13,588 nt of DNA from Acidimicrobiales bacterium (GTDB lineage Bacteria > Actinomycetota > Acidimicrobiia > Acidimicrobiales > RAAP-2): the NCBI GenBank assembly GCA_017883105.1, contig JADGOF010000020.1, positions 1-13,588 of the forward strand, given 5' to 3'. The notes under the pieces were generated by a model, which worked only from the letters and a program-made list of their open reading frames with translations, made no database searches and was not told the DNA's origin. The translations under genes were made by a program, and so were the position numbers. Positions 13,059 to 13,588 of this stretch are shown here, piece after piece; the stretch's first letter is position 1, and every line of letters starts with the position of its first letter.

Positions 13059-13588
13059 GTGAGTAGTACGAACGCCGCCGTTGCACGTCTCCGCAACGTG
13101 GTCGGCCCCCAGGCCCTGGTGGATCCGGAGCTCGTAGCCTCCTACACCACTGATTGGACCGGCCGGTTCGTGGGCCATTCCCCAATCGTGGTCCGGCCCG
13201 GGTCGACCGACGAGGTGATCGGCGTCATCTCCGTCTGCCGTGAGCTGGGTCTGGCCCTGGTACCCCAGGGCGGGAACACCGGTCTGGTCGGTGGTGGGGT
13301 GCCGCTCCGTGGCGAGGTGGTCCTCAGCCTCCACCGGCTCTCGAACCTGGAGCCGGTGGACGAGCAGGCCGGCCAGGTCACCGCCGGAGCCGGGGCGACC
13401 CTCGCCGAACTCCAGCAGGCCGCCCAGGCGGCGGGGTGGTCCTACGGGGTGGACATCGCCAGCCGCGACTCGGCGACGGTGGGCGGTATGGTCGCCACCA
13501 ACGCCGGCGGACTCCACGTCATCCGCTACGGCGACACCCGCGCGCAGGTCCTGGGCCTCGAGGCGGTGCTCGGGACCGGCGAGGTGGT
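13059..13588 (+). CDS. FAD-linked oxidase, GlcD/D-lactate dehydrogenase-like, N-terminal part (runs off window)
   Basis: About 176 codons from GTG 13059 to the window end; full proteins of the family have 450-480 residues. The PCMH-type FAD-binding domain is clear: an N-terminal helix with LRNVVGPQALVDPELVASYTTDWTGRF, the boundary PIVVRPGSTDEVIGVISVC (residues 42-60), the pyrophosphate-binding PQGGNTGLVGGGVP (69-82), LHRLSNLEPVDEQAGQVTAGAGATLAELQ and SATVGGMVATNAGGLHVIRYGDTR (138-161). Members oxidise 2-hydroxy acids (D-lactate, glycolate, D-2-hydroxyglutarate) and pass electrons to an acceptor; the specific substrate lies in the missing C-terminal half. The GTG start has no ribosome site. 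The frame is closed by TGA at 13017-13019, so the start lies after that point. A seven-codon mini-ORF precedes it. Confidence 0.9.
   Translation, partial: MSSTNAAVARLRNVVGPQALVDPELVASYTTDWTGRFVGHSPIVVRPGSTDEVIGVISVCRELGLALVPQGGNTGLVGGGVPLRGEVVLSLHRLSNLEPVDEQAGQVTAGAGATLAELQQAAQAAGWSYGVDIASRDSATVGGMVATNAGGLHVIRYGDTRAQVLGLEAVLGTGEV

Overview
The window is high-GC DNA (GC strongly enriched at third codon positions) with actinobacterial gene content: a WYL-domain regulator, a PhnB-type VOC protein, a DinB-like protein, a DUF2804 protein, an FadD15-like acyl-CoA ligase, GTG starts and at least one apparently leaderless gene. The overall flavour resembles Acidimicrobiia or a related actinobacterial class. 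That placement is an inference from gene style; there is no rRNA or other taxonomic marker here. I see no tRNA, rRNA, CRISPR array, IS element or phage gene. The window looks like ordinary chromosome with a few regulatory and gene-integrity oddities.

Layout. (1) 1-604 (-) is the N-terminal part of a secreted protein, cut by the window edge. (2) A membrane-anchored protein of unknown function (+, ending 1763) faces away from it and ends in a strong hairpin. (3) A TreT-like family GT4 glycosyltransferase (-, 1904-3328) is divergent from an NTF2/SnoaL-like protein (+, 3588-3986). (4) A DUF2804 gene (-, 4093-5141) carries a 1-nt frameshift. It is followed on its 5' side by a short-chain dehydrogenase (-, 5349-6176) with its own terminator-like hairpin. 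(5) A small helical protein (+) lies in a regulatory-looking region with repeated DosR-like half-sites and has an in-frame amber codon at codon 5 of its apparent reading frame. (6) A long-chain acyl-CoA ligase and gpsA (-) overlap by 23 bp and form a glycerolipid-precursor operon. (7) After about 440 bp without a convincing gene comes a stress/detoxification-like cluster: a DinB-like protein (-) divergent from a WYL-type regulator (+), then two VOC-fold proteins (+). The divergent promoter carries a perfect GGTCAG-TTT-CTGACC inverted repeat. (8) The window closes in the N-terminal half of a GlcD-type FAD-linked oxidase (+), preceded by a seven-codon mini-ORF.

How the parts relate. The ligase supplies activated acyl chains and GpsA supplies sn-glycerol-3-phosphate, so their coupling is coherent. 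The WYL regulator, DinB and VOC set is a recurrent type of actinobacterial neighbourhood, and the operator suggests autoregulation plus control of DinB. The other genes look like independent single-gene units, most ending in GC-rich dyads without a U-tract. No clear new multi-gene system is visible. The items most worth checking are the amber-interrupted small gene with its upstream repeats, the WYL operator, and the DUF2804 frameshift.
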